A stretch of 64,000 nt of DNA from Diphasiastrum complanatum (GCA_029204225.1 CM055094.1:17628625-17692624), one strand, 5' to 3'; shown: positions 1 to 11,830, counted from the first letter of the stretch. The notes: generated from the sequence alone by a model not told the origin. Numbers and translations are program-made.

Positions 1-600
1 CAACAATCACCTTATTAGTAGAAGGAATGTAAACCTTGTAGGCTTTACTCACCTCACTATATCCAACAAACATACCTTTCCTTGAAGATGGATCAAGCTT
101 GGTCCTATCATCAAGAGTAATGTTGACATAGCATGTGCATCCAAAAGTTCTAAGAAAATTGACATCGGCCTCCCTCTTGAATTAAATAGCATCTCAAAAG
201 GTGTCCTTCCATCCAAAATAGCACTCGACCACCTATTGCACAAAAAATTAGCACACAACAATGCTTGATCCCAAAATGGCTTACCAAGATTAGCACTTAA
301 CCTCATAGCTTTGGCACTTTCACATAAAATCCTATTCTTTCTCTCGGCCACTCCATTTTGTTGTGGGGTCCTTGGTGTTGTATACTCTCTCTTGATCCCA
401 TGCTCATGACAGAAGGCCTTGAACGTGGTAGATATGTACTCTCCACCATTGTCACTCCTTAAGCGCTTGATCCTTGTGGAAAATTGGTTCTCCCTTGCAT
501 TCTTGATACTTAACAAAGACATTATATCACTTCATATATTCTCTTTAGTAGATAGATCCACAAAAATCAGGTACTAAAGTCATCAATTAAGTTACATACA
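1..600 (-). pseudogene. Copia-1 integrase core (fragment)
   Basis: The best open stretch is 49-522. It carries the copia integrase signatures RSDNGGEY (second catalytic Asp) and QNGVAERKNR (catalytic Glu), followed by the FWDQALLCANFLCNRW block and the TPFEMLF block. The first catalytic Asp lies upstream in a frame-disrupted part (about 520-640). The copy in Copia-2 reads through the same region as one 277-residue frame, so Copia-1 carries at least one indel near 520 and another near 170. Not functional in this form. Confidence 0.9.
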
Positions 601-1161
601 TCTTTGCTCACTATTTCTAATTGTAGTAATTCCATGAATATCCGAATGGTACAACTTTGAAAAAGGCTTTGTAGATCTAGATGTAGATCTAGAATTAAGG
701 CAGTCTATGTTACTTTGACAAGCACAAGGACTCACAACCTTGATTGATGCTACTTAAGGAAACTTGGAAGACCAATTCACAACCTTCTTCTAGCCATTAC
801 CATCAATGACTTGAAGTTGAGGTGTCCCATCCCTTTTATGCCAAAACCTCTTAGAATAGGTATTTGCTCTCTTGCAACATCATCTAACTTGGATTAGCAT
901 AACACAAGCATCTAGTTTGAACAACTTCCTTTGTCCTTAAACCTCTTGCAATCCAGATATCCTTCCTTTTGATCATACAAGCATCTCCATCCAAACTCAA
1001 CTTTGAGGCCTTTACTTTGCAATTGCCTCACACTAGGTAAATTCTTGGTAATAGATGGAATGAACAAAAAATCCTCCAAATGGCCATTCTTATTTGTAGA
1101 GAGATAAATAGGAATTGTGCCAATCCCTTTAATTGCACACTCACCATCATTGGCATGTAGA

Positions 1162-2154
1162 TCACCCTCTTGTCATCTCCATACGCAAACAAAGAAGTGA
1201 AGTACTCTTGTAAAACATCATGTGTGAACTTGCTCCACTATCAATCCACCATGGATCTAGATCTCCATCATTATCAACCATACATGAAGACATCACAAAA
1301 GCATCATCATTTGCATCTTGAACATCCAGACCATCCTCCTCAAGAGTAAGATTACCTTGCTTGTCTCCTTGATCTCTCTTCTTGTAGCACTCACTTGCAA
1401 AGTGTTCTTTGATGCCACAATAGAAGCAATTGAGCTTTGATCTATCTTTATTTTTGCCATTTGAAGAAGTCTCCCCGTCGATCTTGCCCTTTAGACCACT
1501 TACTTTTGCCTTTGCCCTTGAATTTATCCTTGATGAACATGGCCTCCTCTCCAACTTGAGATGTTGATGAAGATCCACCTCTTGCTTGAAGCCTATATTC
1601 CTCATTGATCAAGATCTCTTGAAGATCAATCAAACTTGGAAAAGTTCTTTGAATAGAAAGACTTTGTACAATGTTAACATGAGCATCCAACAATCCATTA
1701 AGAATAACTTGAACAAGCTCTCATTCCTTAATGCTCTCATCAATGCAAGCCAACTCATCATTCAAAGCTTTCACTCTAAAAAAAAAAGTATTTGAAATTT
1801 CTTCACTCTTTTGCAAACAAGAAAAGATTTGCCTTCTTAGAGTCAACACTGTAGAAATAGACTTGGATTCATAAAGCTTCTTCAATGAATCCCAAGCATC
1901 CTTTGATGAAGTACTCTTACCAACTTCCTTGAGAAGTTCATTGGTAATATTCATCTTTATCATGTGTAGAGCCTTTTTGGCCCCCTTGTCATACCTCATT
2001 TGATCTTGTTGTGTTGTTGGTATCTCCTCCAAACCTACAACAATAAAACATCATTCATCTCAAGAGGTGATTCCATCCTCACTTTCCACAATGAATAGTT
2101 ACTTGAGGTAAGCCTATCATTGCCTTCCAACAAGTATCCACTTGATGTAGCCAT
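1162..2154 (-). pseudogene. Copia-1 gag and protease (broken)
   Basis: Gag starts with ATG at 2154. It shows the UBN2-type gag features LTSSNYSLWKVRM and AWDSLKKLYESKS, a CX2CX4HX4C zinc knuckle (CFYCGIKEHFASEC, about 1395-1440), and then the protease active-site motif DSGASSHM (about 1225-1250). The reading frame changes near 2032-2040, 1700-1730 and 1600, so at least three indels break the polyprotein. The spacing from knuckle to protease is normal for copia. The region from 600 to 1160 is the GAG-preintegrase part, recognisable by homology with 22175-22570 but full of frame changes. Confidence 0.88.
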
Positions 2155-2346
2155 GTAGAAGTGACTTGATCCTCTCTTTTAATCTATTTTAATGCACAAA
2201 GAACTCCTTTGAACAACAAAAAATGTTTTCAAAAGGAAATCACAAAGATATGAAAGTTCTCAATTCTCTTCTAGCACTTATACCAAGCAAATCAACACAT
2301 AGAATAGTGAAATCTTGATCAAATAAGAGCTTCCACCACAATAAAG

Positions 2347-2358
2347 TGGTATCAGAGC
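2347..2358 (+). other. tRNA-iMet primer-binding site of a plus-strand copia element
   Basis: TGGTATCAGAGC is the exact 12-nt complement of the 3' end of plant initiator tRNA-Met, the usual copia PBS. It is on the opposite strand to Copia-1, so it belongs to another element. The short stretch 2323-2346 would be the end of its 5' LTR. No LTR start is visible because the Copia-1 leader abuts directly. This marks a junction between two unrelated copia copies. Confidence 0.75.
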
Positions 2359-3100
2359 CATCATAGTGGTGTCAAAGTCAAAGAAGGAGCACTCTATGTA
2401 CCCTCATTGATAAAAAACCTGCTATCAGTATCAAAGATGGCCGATCTCAGAATTTGAGTCCTGTTTGATGGCAATACATGCCGAATGATCTAACAAAGTT
2501 CAAATAAGATGTTGACTATAGGATCTAGAGAAGGTAACTTGTTTCAAGCCAAGATTATTAGCAGTTTTGATAGCATATTGAATGCATCAGAAAATGAAGA
2601 TAAGCTATAGATGTGGTGAAAAATACAAAATTACTCCATCATTTGGTTTGACCATGCTATCTAGTTCATGATGAATAAGCTAGCCAAGTTTTTTCCTGGT
2701 GCTTCACTCCAAAATCAGTTGAATGCATTTTTCATGTGGCTTCATAAATCTGCTAGGGATGTAGTGAAATCGCACCTTACTTTTCTTTTTATCCGCCAAT
2801 ACATGATTGACGCTTCCATAGAACATGCCAAGGATTCCTCTTCCAAACTTCTTGCACCTTTGGGTGATGCCAAAAACATCCGAGAAATAGAGTGCCTTCT
2901 AAAGCACCCTAGTTTTTCTACCCTCCAAGATAAGTACTTCCATAACTTGAACAAAAGAACTGGCGCTTTCACTCTTAACAATTCGAACTCAATCATGCCT
3001 AGATCATGAACTGGAAAGAAAAAGCAGTTTTCAGATTTCAAAGGAAAGGAAGGACAAAGTAGTGGTACCAAAGATGATTAACCAATTAAAAAATTGAACT
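2359..3100 (+). other. Unrecognised plus-strand ORF fragment downstream of the PBS
   Basis: The longest open stretch is 2668-3009 (113 codons), beginning with two Met codons. It is rich in Ser, Lys and His and ends just before a Lys-rich run. A stop-interrupted frame continues upstream to about 2590. I see no zinc knuckle, no GIY-YIG motif and no known gag signature. Its position after a copia PBS would suit a gag, but the composition does not support that call. It could equally be the amino-terminal part of the element whose RT relic begins near 3200. Confidence 0.3.
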
Positions 3101-3199
3101 TTTACAGATCCAAATCGATGTGCAGGACGAAGATGGGACAATTAGAAGGGAAATCGGTATATTAGCGACCGGCCGTTTTCAGTTCACCACTAGCGACAA

Positions 3200-4600
3200 C
3201 ACATGGAGACTTTTTTTACATCTATGTTACCGTAGTACAGTTTTGAGACTATCCATGTGAAGCACTTTTATGCTCATGTTTTACGTAGACTTTTTGGTAT
3301 TGTAGACGAACTCTTTCATGATATTATCTTTGGCTAGTCATATCTACCAAGTGTTAAAAATGAATGGTATTTCCCTTATGATGTTTTTTGCGAATTTGAT
3401 ATAGAAAATCTACATTCCTGCCAATGTCTTACTTTCAAATGTTTCAAAAATTTCATTTCAGAAAAATGTGGTCATGTCATATGCACAGACTGTAGTGTTG
3501 TCAAAAGTGCCACCTTACGAAAATCTTTAGAGAAAGGCTTAAACCATATTACTTTACGGCAATCTAATGTGAATGAAGTTGCTTCCGAACTTTATAATGG
3601 ATGGTTCAAGCTTATGAAACTTTTACCTTCATACACACTTTTAGACGAAAATATAAAAATAAAGCATGCTGGTTTTTGCAAAGACATTGCCTTGAGCTAC
3701 ATCAAAAAGGGTAAAAGACTACATGGAAATATTGCCAATCTTAACAAGAATAGGATTACTAATAATGAACTACAATGGCTTACCAACTTTCTTTACGTAA
3801 ATGGTATCGATAAAGCACAACACAACCCCTATTTCATATGTAAATACTTTGTACGAAAGCTGGGCATACAAAGACTTAACAGTCCAGATTTTACTCCTTT
3901 TCCCAATGAACATTCTAACTTGGTTAAGGATTACCTGTCATATTCAATAAACACTATTACTAAGTTTTTACTAGATTTTTTCTTGGGTAATGATTCTCTA
4001 CCATATCTTCTCTGTACCTGTAAAGCCCATAAAGGTTCATTTAGATGGATTACCAATGCTCACAATTGTTGCTTCACTATACTTGATAAAGAACTTTGGG
4101 TATGTTGTTACCGTTCCTCATGGAGGGTGCAGGCCTTAAGGCAAATACATACAAGAGTATCCTAAGAGCAGACAATTTTACATTGGCAATGTAAGTCATC
4201 TATAGATTTCTACCTAAATCTACCACCCCTAATTACCAGTTTATGGGTTGCAAATATTTCAAAATGTTACGAGAATATACCTTTGGATGGTCCAGAAGGA
4301 CTAAAGACTGTCATGAAAAAGACAATCAAATATGCCTTCAAACATTCCAAATGAGATATACTCTATTATAGATGGAATCACATTCGCAGAGTTTTCAAAT
4401 AGTCATGGGATAAAAAACAATCACGCAAATGGCATACTTTTGATATAAATACACTTTATCAATGGAATGATTTCCTGATTGACAACTATATCGTCAGGTT
4501 AGGAAACAAAACTTGAAAACAAATACGTGGTATAACTATGCGTTTTTCATGCTCCCTGTCAGCTCACAACCATGGGCATGCTGGATCCACATCACCTCGT
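3200..4600 (+). pseudogene. Penelope-like reverse transcriptase relic
   Basis: The best open part is 3569-4165 and the same frame continues past a single stop (TAA at about 4163) to about 4353. Upstream, around 3410-3500, is a Cys/His cluster (CQC, then CGHVICTDC) followed by LRKSLEKGLNHI. In the RT palm I recognise WVANISKCYENIPLDG (about 4240-4285), which corresponds to motif A normally written ADI(S/T)(K/R)CYE. Further on are a YIVRLGNK block and IRGITMRFSCS (about 4525-4555), the counterpart of the RGIPMGxxCS motif. The catalytic Asp of motif A is Asn here. Several stops and frame changes are present, the copy ends near 4600, and no YxDD or GIY-YIG motif is visible. The Cys-rich segment and RT style recall the Naiad/Chlamys group of Penelope-like elements. 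That subgroup call is inference. Confidence 0.6.
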
Positions 4601-6560
4601 AATGCACTCCATGCTCTCAGGATATGTACCACCCTAGGTACACTCCATGCAACCTACCACCAAGTAGGCATGACCCGTCCCTAGGTCATCACATGATGCA
4701 CCAGTTGAAGAACATCGTCCATACATCAAACGACATATCATACCTGAGCAACTGTAGCATCTCCTTGAGTGCCACCCCAATGGACTCGTCATCCACATAC
4801 TATGCTCACCTATGTCTCCGATCATGGTCACCATCCTGCTAGACAAGCCGAACTCCAAAGCATCACCTGATCCACTTGGCTCCTAGCATCTGCTCGCTCT
4901 CCCTGGCTATGTGCCACCCGACACCATGCCAAAGCAAGCATATCCCTGAGTCGCCGCTCATGGGATCCCGAGACTACTGTCTCCCTGATCATACTGAGGT
5001 ATATGGCTCTGAGTGACTTCCTCTAGGCTTCCCCATGATCTCACCACATGAGAATTTGCACCATGGAAATTCCAATACCTGTGCCAAGCCTAGACTCCTG
5101 CAAATACAGCCAAATGCATGAAAGCTATAGGTAGCATATCCATGCCCGTGATGGTAGATGCCTTCCCATCGATGCCAATGCCAATGACTGGCTCCCTGCT
5201 GTAATGCCAACCTGTACTCCCAAATGAGCACACCAAGAAGTCCTCGCCATCAGTGTCCCCTCTAGTAGATCGCTAGCAAAATACCCATCATAGTGTTTGC
5301 CTTCCGATCACACCCTGTGCGATCTCCATCAGCTCTCCAACCTAGAGCTGGCTCTCAAAGCTTCATGCTTTGTCCATTTGCGTTTGCAGTGTCCTGATTC
5401 CATCCTGAATTCCACCTGTAAGTCCTGTCCATGCCAATGACTCAAGTCCAATCTGAAATAGTTGTCCCCCAATGATCATCCCATGTCATCTTGCAGTGCT
5501 ATCCCTACCAGGTATTTCAATGCCATCCCTGATCACAAAGATCTGAGCATCTACCCTGTAGTGCCCAGCTGTATTTCCCCAAGCTAGCTCCAAGCTACTC
5601 CTGTGAATGATTCCAAATCACTCCCTGAGAATACACTGAGATGTGAACTCCAAAGCCACCATCAAGTCCCTCACATGACTGTGCATGCCAATATTCCTCC
5701 AAGTGAACCTGTGAGATCTTCCATGGCCCAAACCAAACGATCTACATCTTGTCATCGCTAGAATTTGCATCCATGATGCAATACTGATATGGAAAATTGA
5801 CTTGACTTATCCAAACTGGCAGTTGAAGTGTATCTTCTCGATGACAAACCTGATACACTACTCCACAGCTACAATGACTTGATCAAAATTGACTTACCAA
5901 CTGCAAAACCACAAAATCATCACACTCACCACTCGCCAAGAGCATCCAAAGTGTGATTACTGACCCGTTCTTCATCCTCTGCGTGTCCCACACACAGCTC
6001 GTCCAATGCAAGTCTGCTACTTGCCCAATGGCTTTCAACTGGCACCACCTCGTACTTCGATCACCTGTGACCGCCAATATGTGTATACCTCCAAGCTAGC
6101 CCATATTTTCCTCTGAACGAGAAATTTCCAAGCTACAGATGCGTGTGTCGATGTAGCTATCACCTGACTTGACAATGCCATTGCCGATCATACCTGTGAG
6201 AGTGTTCCCCCAAAATGCCACTTGACGTTGGTTGGTCTGAACTCCAAGAGTTGAACCTGATCACAAGAATTTTTCACCTGTAACCGGCATACCATGCCTA
6301 TCTCTCACCTGTGACCGCTTGCCTTCTCAAAATTGTCGCCAATGATGAGTAGTCACGCCGCCAAACTGCACTTCTATCACCAATACTAGCTTTCTCCACA
6401 CAATTCCCCTACCATTTGCTCCCATACTGCATTTACCACTTCCAAACACGCTGTTACCCTGTTAGGAGTAAGTAATAATGATTTTAAAACAACAAAGCCT
6501 CATTGTACCGCCCTGTAGCAGGTTTCACCAGCCAAAAATAGCCCCAAATTTGGCCCTACG
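4600..6560. other. No gene recognised
   Basis: About 2 kb with only short chance ORFs (60-80 codons) on both strands. The words CCTGTGA, CAAGCTA and TCCATG recur loosely, and composition is less AT-rich than the neighbours. It may be an old LTR or leader of the gypsy element whose gag begins to the right, but I found no paired terminal repeat, PBS or polypurine tract to support that. Confidence 0.3.
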
Positions 6561-6568
6561 GTACCGTT

Positions 6569-6931
6569 TCACCTATTCAATGTAATCTCGAACCATTTTC
6601 TGCTTTTCTTTTTAATTTTACTTAAAAGCATAAACTTTCGAGGTTTGAACCATGCAATAAGGGCTCGTTTAACAACCTCCCAATCTGCACGTTCAGTTTC
6701 ATCTTGATTATAGTACCAATATTTTGCTGCGTCTGTTAAGGCCATAGGAAAAAGCTTAAGTTTATCTTGGGAAAAAATTTCGCCATAGACTTCATAGGAT
6801 TCAGCATAGATCTGAAGAAATCTAACTGGATCTGTTAATCCATTGTATTTGGGTAGATCCAGACGGGGTGCTCTTCTAACAATTATTGGATTGACTTCTT
6901 GAGGAACACCTCCAAGGGCAGCCATCTTCAT
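6569..6931 (-). pseudogene. Ty3/gypsy gag fragment (Retrotrans_gag)
   Basis: A 120-codon frame starting at ATG 6931 shows the gypsy capsid pattern: LPKYNGLTDPVRFLQIY, then FPMALTDAAKYWYYNQ and WEVVKRALIAWFKP. These are the conserved F/Y-x-G, DP, A-xx-WY and W-xx-hhxxF positions of plant gypsy Gag. The frame stops soon after the last block, and no zinc knuckle, protease or pol follows to the left, so this is a truncated gag. It lies in order with the leader, PBS and LTR that follow to the right on the same strand. Confidence 0.8.
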
Positions 6932-8104
6932 AAATATAAATCAAGCAGACAATGAGATTGGATCTAGATTTTTCAATCAAAACTATCCCGAATCATATTT
7001 GCTAGATCTACTCCACTCTTCAAGAATTTGATTTCTATATCGTGAAGAAGATTTTGAAATTTATTCAATTGATACTTCTAAAAAATGAAAAATTTCTCAG
7101 AATCCAAATCAAACTGTATTAGTTTTGACCCAAAATTTGTCAGAGACTTGATTTGGAAAATCAAAATCTAAAAATAGTACTAGCGAAGGTTCTCTAGGCA
7201 AAGATTGGCTCGACAAAGGTTCAGGAGTGCTATTTTAAAAAAAAACTTTTTGATTAGGTTTTTCTGACAATTTATAGAGAAATAACCTTCGCCAAACTCT
7301 CAGATTCAAAATCTGACATAGATAAAGCTATGGTAAACCCGACAAAGGTTTCTGACACACAAAAAACACAGTTTATGTATTTTGGCGAGGGTAAAAATCT
7401 AGATTTTCTATTACCTGGACAAGAAGAATGTTCGCCGAACTCAAAAATAGTATTTTATTATCAATAGAATGTTTTGGAAACTCGGCGAAGGTTTTGGTGA
7501 AGGATCAAGAGTAATAGTGGTATTTTTGCAAAAGAGGTGACTTTTTTGGCAAAAATATGGCAATATGAAAATTGATCCTTTGAGAAAACCTTCTATTTTT
7601 GGTATTATTCTTTTTCGACCTGGCAGTAATAGATATGAATCACACCTATGCACAGTAAATCGGACAAAGGTTCTTTTTCTGTATTTTTAGGCTTTTGATG
7701 ATGTTTTTGAAAATCTGCTAGAAAGGATTGTTTGCCCTTCAAACTGAAAGTTTTGTGATCAAAATCGAAGGTGTCTGCAACTCAGCGAAGGTTTCCTGAA
7801 GGAGGGCAAAAAGTTATCAGCTCTGATGACGATTTTTGTCTCTTTTTTACCAAAATCTGGTAGATTTGACCGATTTTTGTTGTTTTTTCTAATATCTCTA
7901 ATCCAATTGGAGATTGGTGATCTGAATAGCTTTCCCTGTTCTATAATCAGATTAGATTTCATACAAGCAAATCCACCCAAATCAAGTAAAACCACTCCCA
8001 AACTAACCCTAAATGTAGATCTAACACTATTCTTGCAATGACAAGATGCCTAATGCAAGCTAACCATCCACAAAACATGCTACAAACTGAAAAATTGGCA
8101 TATC
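6932..8104 (-). other. Gypsy leader with a recurrent GCGAAGGTT-type word
   Basis: This is the untranslated leader between the gypsy gag and its PBS. It has no coding support. From about 7180 to 7800 a short word, GCGAAGGTT or its variants GACAAAGGTT and GGCGAGGGT, recurs about eight times at irregular spacing, once in inverted orientation near 7288. Confidence 0.6.
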
Positions 8105-8122
8105 TCTCCAGCAACGACGCCA
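8105..8122 (-). other. tRNA-Asp-type primer-binding site
   Basis: Read on the minus strand this is TGGCGTCGTTGCTGGAGA, close to the TGGCGCCGTTGCCGGGGA complement of tRNA-Asp used by many plant Athila/Tat-type gypsy elements. It sits four bases from a TG dinucleotide on the plus strand, where the 5' LTR should begin. The few differences from the tRNA fit decay. Confidence 0.65.
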
Positions 8123-8126
8123 AAAT

Positions 8127-8690
8127 TGTAGTGGGTTTTATTTCTTGCCTAACCTCAATCCAAGATCTAATCAATCTAGCATCAAAGAGACGAAGTTAGT
8201 TGTCACGCATAGATTCGTTCCCATGAGAGTGATAGTATAGTTCAGATTTCAGCATGAATGGAAAATTCACATCTAACTCTAACATCCATTAACCCTAAGC
8301 ATTAAAACTACATCCACTAACACTAGATCCGTAATGAAGATAACTTACTCTTTCTCTCTCTCCCTTTCTCTCTCATAAAAAGTATAATAACATGCAATCC
8401 CAATAACAATCAGATCCAACAATTAGCAAAATCCAAAGAAAGCATGAGAGATGGAGGAAAAGTAATAGAGAGCAAGGACATTCATCCATCCATTTCACAA
8501 GAGAACCAATGTGCTTTATTGAAATGAGGAAATGAACATGTGTAGGAATTCGAGTTGGTCCCTTTTTATAGTAGAGAGGAGGACCCTGGCCTCTGAATCC
8601 TATTGGTCCATTTTTGCCTCCCTAATTATTCAAATTTAAAAAAAAGAGTGGGAACCATCCAAATTGGAGGGAAACCCAACTTTATTCACT
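8127..8690 (-). repeat. Probable 5' LTR of the minus-strand gypsy element
   Basis: The edge next to the PBS is at 8127 (TG on the plus strand). The outer edge is uncertain. The stretch contains a CT-rich run (8345-8375) and a TTTTTATAG box near 8565. No second copy of this LTR was found in the window, so the extent is inferred from position only. Confidence 0.4.
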
Positions 8691-9040
8691 AACTTGACAT
8701 TTAGGCCCGGGTTGGACTTACACACGTAGGGTGCCAAATCCCTTTCACTTATTAACTAGGTTTAGGGTTGCCTTGGGATCCGCAAACCCTCCAACAATTT
8801 GGAAGACCATGGTTATACCAGACAGATGCTACTATAAATTGGTCCACCAAACAAATATTCTTTCCAAGCATTCTCACAGCCAGCCCATTAGGAAGTCACC
8901 TTATGAGATGAGGGGAGGAGATAGCAGGACCTACAGAATCCTAGATCAATTTCATAGAATGTTATGAGATAGACGAGGAAGAAGATAATGAGTTTCCAAC
9001 ATCCGAGACAAGGGAAGTTCTGGGTGGAACTAGAGCAAGC

Positions 9041-9690
9041 TTGACTGAAGGAATGGTAAATAAGACTGATTATGTAGAAATAGAAATTAGTAAGGGTAAA
9101 ATTATGAATTTGTATAAACACCAGTCAGAACAAGAAGAGTACATAATACTCTTTAAGAAATATCAAAATGTATTCGCTTGGTCAATGGAAGATTTAATTG
9201 GTATACCGGTTAAATGGGGAGAGCATAGAATAGACTTGATCTAGAGAGCCATACCAGTTAGGCAAAGGCAATATAGGTTAAATCCAAAGAATTCATTATT
9301 AGTGAAAGATGAATTAGATAAATGCATAAGAGCATGTATCATATATCCTGTTCTAAGTAGTGAATGAGTATCACCTATAGTGATAGTTCCCAAGAAGAAG
9401 ACAAGTATAATAAGGGTATGTCAAGATTTTAGAAAGTTAAATGCTACCATAGCAAAAGACTATCATCCATTACCATATACAAACATGATCCTAGACCAAG
9501 TAGCTGGATACGAAAGATACAATTTTTTAGACAGTTTTTCAGGTTACAATAGTCTTCATTAAGGAAGAAGATAAATCAAAAACAACTTTTATTACTGATT
9601 GGGGGACATACGCTTATACACGTATGCCCTTCGGTCTATGTAATGTGCCTATTATATTTCAATGCATGATGACAAACATCCTTCAAAAAA
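9041..9690 (+). pseudogene. Ty3/gypsy reverse transcriptase amino-terminal half (broken)
   Basis: The plus strand reads as gypsy RT in order: FAWSMEDLIGIP (about 9173), an LNPKNSLLVKDELDK block, SPIVIVPKKK (9370-9400), VCQDFRKLNA, then FLDSFSGYN (about 9525) holding the motif A Asp, and a decayed MPFGLCNVP block near 9625. Stops occur at 9243, about 9366 and 9560, with a frame change after the FSGYN block. The YxDD region is not present. The segment from about 8960 may be the tail of the protease, but no DTG motif is visible. Confidence 0.85.
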
Positions 9691-9699
9691 ATCTGAGAA

Positions 9700-10480
9700 A
9701 ATTCTTAGAAATATTTATGTGAAAGCACTATACTTTAGGACGATAAATGGATCTACAAAAGATCCACAAGATTGCTTGGATGCTTGCTTAACAATCTACC
9801 AAAAAACTAGACACAAAAAAGTTGATCTAGATTGGCAATTTGACAAACAACAAGCATTAACAATCAAAACCATTGATGAACATTGAAATTCGAGCCCACA
9901 CATGTGAGAAACAGGCTGTAGTATGGCTTGCACCTGAGAAACAAGTAGAAATCGATTTGGTTGCATTTGGATCACAATAACTCAATGTACAATGGAGTAC
10001 CTTGAGATTGCCAATGAGCTCCACAAATATGTTGGAATTTGATGTCAATCTATTTGATGAATACAATGATGAAAGAACAATTCTGACAAAAACCAACGGA
10101 TGAAGACAATAATGATGAAAGCACAGTGATAACTGTGTTAAAAGGATCATGGATTATTTAGAGAACGGAGATTGCGAGCTACTTTTTGGTGTTGAATAAA
10201 ATTATCAATGTAGGAGTCTTAGACTGCCATGAAAGAGAGATTGTAGAAACGATTAGCGTCCAAGACAGCCATGCAATTCTTTAATGCTGATAACCTGATA
10301 TGAAGAGAATGTAAAAATAACTTAGGCATAAGAGATAGCCATACATTTTCTTATAATGATGTTTGCATAAGAGGAGTAGAGTTAGTTTCATTCAACAAGA
10401 ATACAAAGATGTAGAACAATGTGAATCTATATAATAATGTCGTCCACAAATCAGGGAAAAAGGCATCCCTCCATTGGAAT
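9700..10480. other. No gene recognised
   Basis: The short ORFs at 9662-9886 (plus) and 9857-10150 (minus) show no known domain and overlap each other. The stretch around 9880-10150 could be further decayed pol from the plus-strand gypsy element. I cannot name it. Confidence 0.3.
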
Positions 10481-10486
10481 GAAAAT

Positions 10487-10600
10487 TTGAGCGCCATCTC
10501 CAAATTGGACTAAAAATATGAGTGCCATCTCCACATCGGACTGTGACTATGAGATTATGAGCGCCATCTCTACATCAGACTGAAAATATGAGGGACAAAG
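10487..10600 (+). repeat. Degenerate tandem repeat, three units of about 30-38 bp
   Basis: The phrase TGAGCGCCATCTCCA followed by CATCGGACTG is repeated three times with small changes, with a partial fourth unit (TATGAGGGA) at the right end. The unit contains no clear internal palindrome. Confidence 0.8.
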
Positions 10601-10627
10601 TATATAATATAATCAGAGATAAGTACT

Positions 10628-11242
10628 TTGTTTTGTTTTGTCTTGCTTTATCTGATGACGACATTGTATCATCTACATTTGGATATTCCTAATGATTTGG
10701 CACCCATACAGAGACGAGGAGGCAAAGGAGTTCCAATATCTACTGCTGATCGTTCCCGTTATAGGGCAGAAGGGAAAACGAACTTGGATTTGTGGACTGA
10801 CGGATCATTGTATCCCCAAGATCCTAGCACATTGACTCATCCCACATTCTCTTCGATAACTAATCTAGTAATATGGATATGCAATGGGCATAATGGATTA
10901 TTAGGATATTGTGAGAGATTGCGAAACTACGGAAATCAGTTTTCAATGAAAAAGATTCACTTTTTAGAATGTGAGTTGATACACATATCTTCCTTTTATC
11001 AAAAAAGAGATTGTCATGTCTAAAAGACTTTAGAGGAAAATGAACAACTTAAAAGAAATAATGAATCATTACATAGGCATAATGAATCATTACAGAAGAA
11101 TAATGATTCATTAGAAAAGATGGCGTTCGATATCAAATCAGAACTAGATCGAATGCAAGCAATCTTACAATCTATTCGTATGGAAAACTTGCAATTATTG
11201 AAGGATGTGGAAGAGCTCTTAAGTGTGACAATTAAGTCCTAG
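10628..11242 (+). pseudogene. Unrecognised ORF with a carboxy-terminal coiled coil (copy A)
   Basis: Two open stretches share one frame, interrupted by a TAA at about 11021: a 131-codon part and a tail ending near 11240. The tail is strongly helical and heptad-like: EENEQLKRNNESLH, repeated NNESL/NNDSL units, then LDRMQAILQSIR and LLKDVEELL. The first part carries no domain I recognise. A similar tail is seen at 37590-37755, so this is a repeated, probably transposon-linked family. It sits between gypsy RT and a copia RNase H end. Function unknown. Confidence 0.5.
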
Positions 11243-11249
11243 TCTATTA

Positions 11250-11830
11250 ATTGAGTAAGAATTCAGATCAGTGTTTTGAATCTCTTTACTCCAGTATTAT
11301 TGAGAACCTATGGATCTCACAGACATTCTCACAAGATAAGTATTTTACTTGTAGAGAATTTAATCTATGTAGTGGATGCTATTCTACTACAGTTTATGGT
11401 CTGCAGATGCTCAGGATCAACAATTCTCTGGGTCAACAAAATGCAGATCATCATGGCTCAATCATCCTGCGAAACTAAATACGTAGCAGCAGCAAAGATG
11501 GCCGATGAAATCATGTGGCTCCAACAGTTCCTTGATGAAGTAGGTGAAATTTGAAATGAATCTTTGATTTTGCAGATGGACAATACATCCACAATACATC
11601 TAACAAAGGATCCTATGTCTCACTCAAGGACAAAACACATCGCAATCAAGTACCACTTGATAAGAGATATGATCGAGAAGAAGAAGTTGTAGACCACTTT
11701 CATTGGAACGAAGGAGATGGTTGCTGACATTTTCACAAAGTCCTTAGACAAAGGTCTGTTCGAGAAACAAAGGAGCAGTCTTGGAGTCATCAAACTATCA
11801 CACTTTGAGAGGGAGTTGAAGAAATAAAAC
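11250..11830 (+). pseudogene. Copia RNase H and 3' end of pol (broken)
   Basis: The plus strand holds the end of a copia pol: SSCETKYVAAAKMADEIMWL (about 11460-11520), which matches the STEAEYxAAxxAxxExxWL block of copia RNase H. A DNTSTIHLTKDP block follows (about 11580), then SRTKHIAIKYH and the tail DIFTKSL. The frame is interrupted by stops and frame changes near 11345, 11552 and 11690. A purine-rich tract (11805-11815) and a TG at 11817 follow at the expected place for the 3' LTR. Confidence 0.87.

Larger units (their letters stand above)
1..2322 (-). mobile_element. Copia-1: Ty1/copia retrotransposon relic
   Basis: A minus-strand copia element enters from the left edge of the window. 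Read right to left it has a leader, gag (start about 2154), a zinc knuckle, protease, decayed GAG-preintegrase and the integrase core, which runs off the window. The sequence is clearly the same family as Copia-2 (19610-24797): gag, integrase and leader align with only scattered differences. Homology with the Copia-2 leader stops near 2322, so the 5' LTR and PBS of Copia-1 are missing and a different element abuts there. RT and RNase H lie outside the window, if present. Confidence 0.9.
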
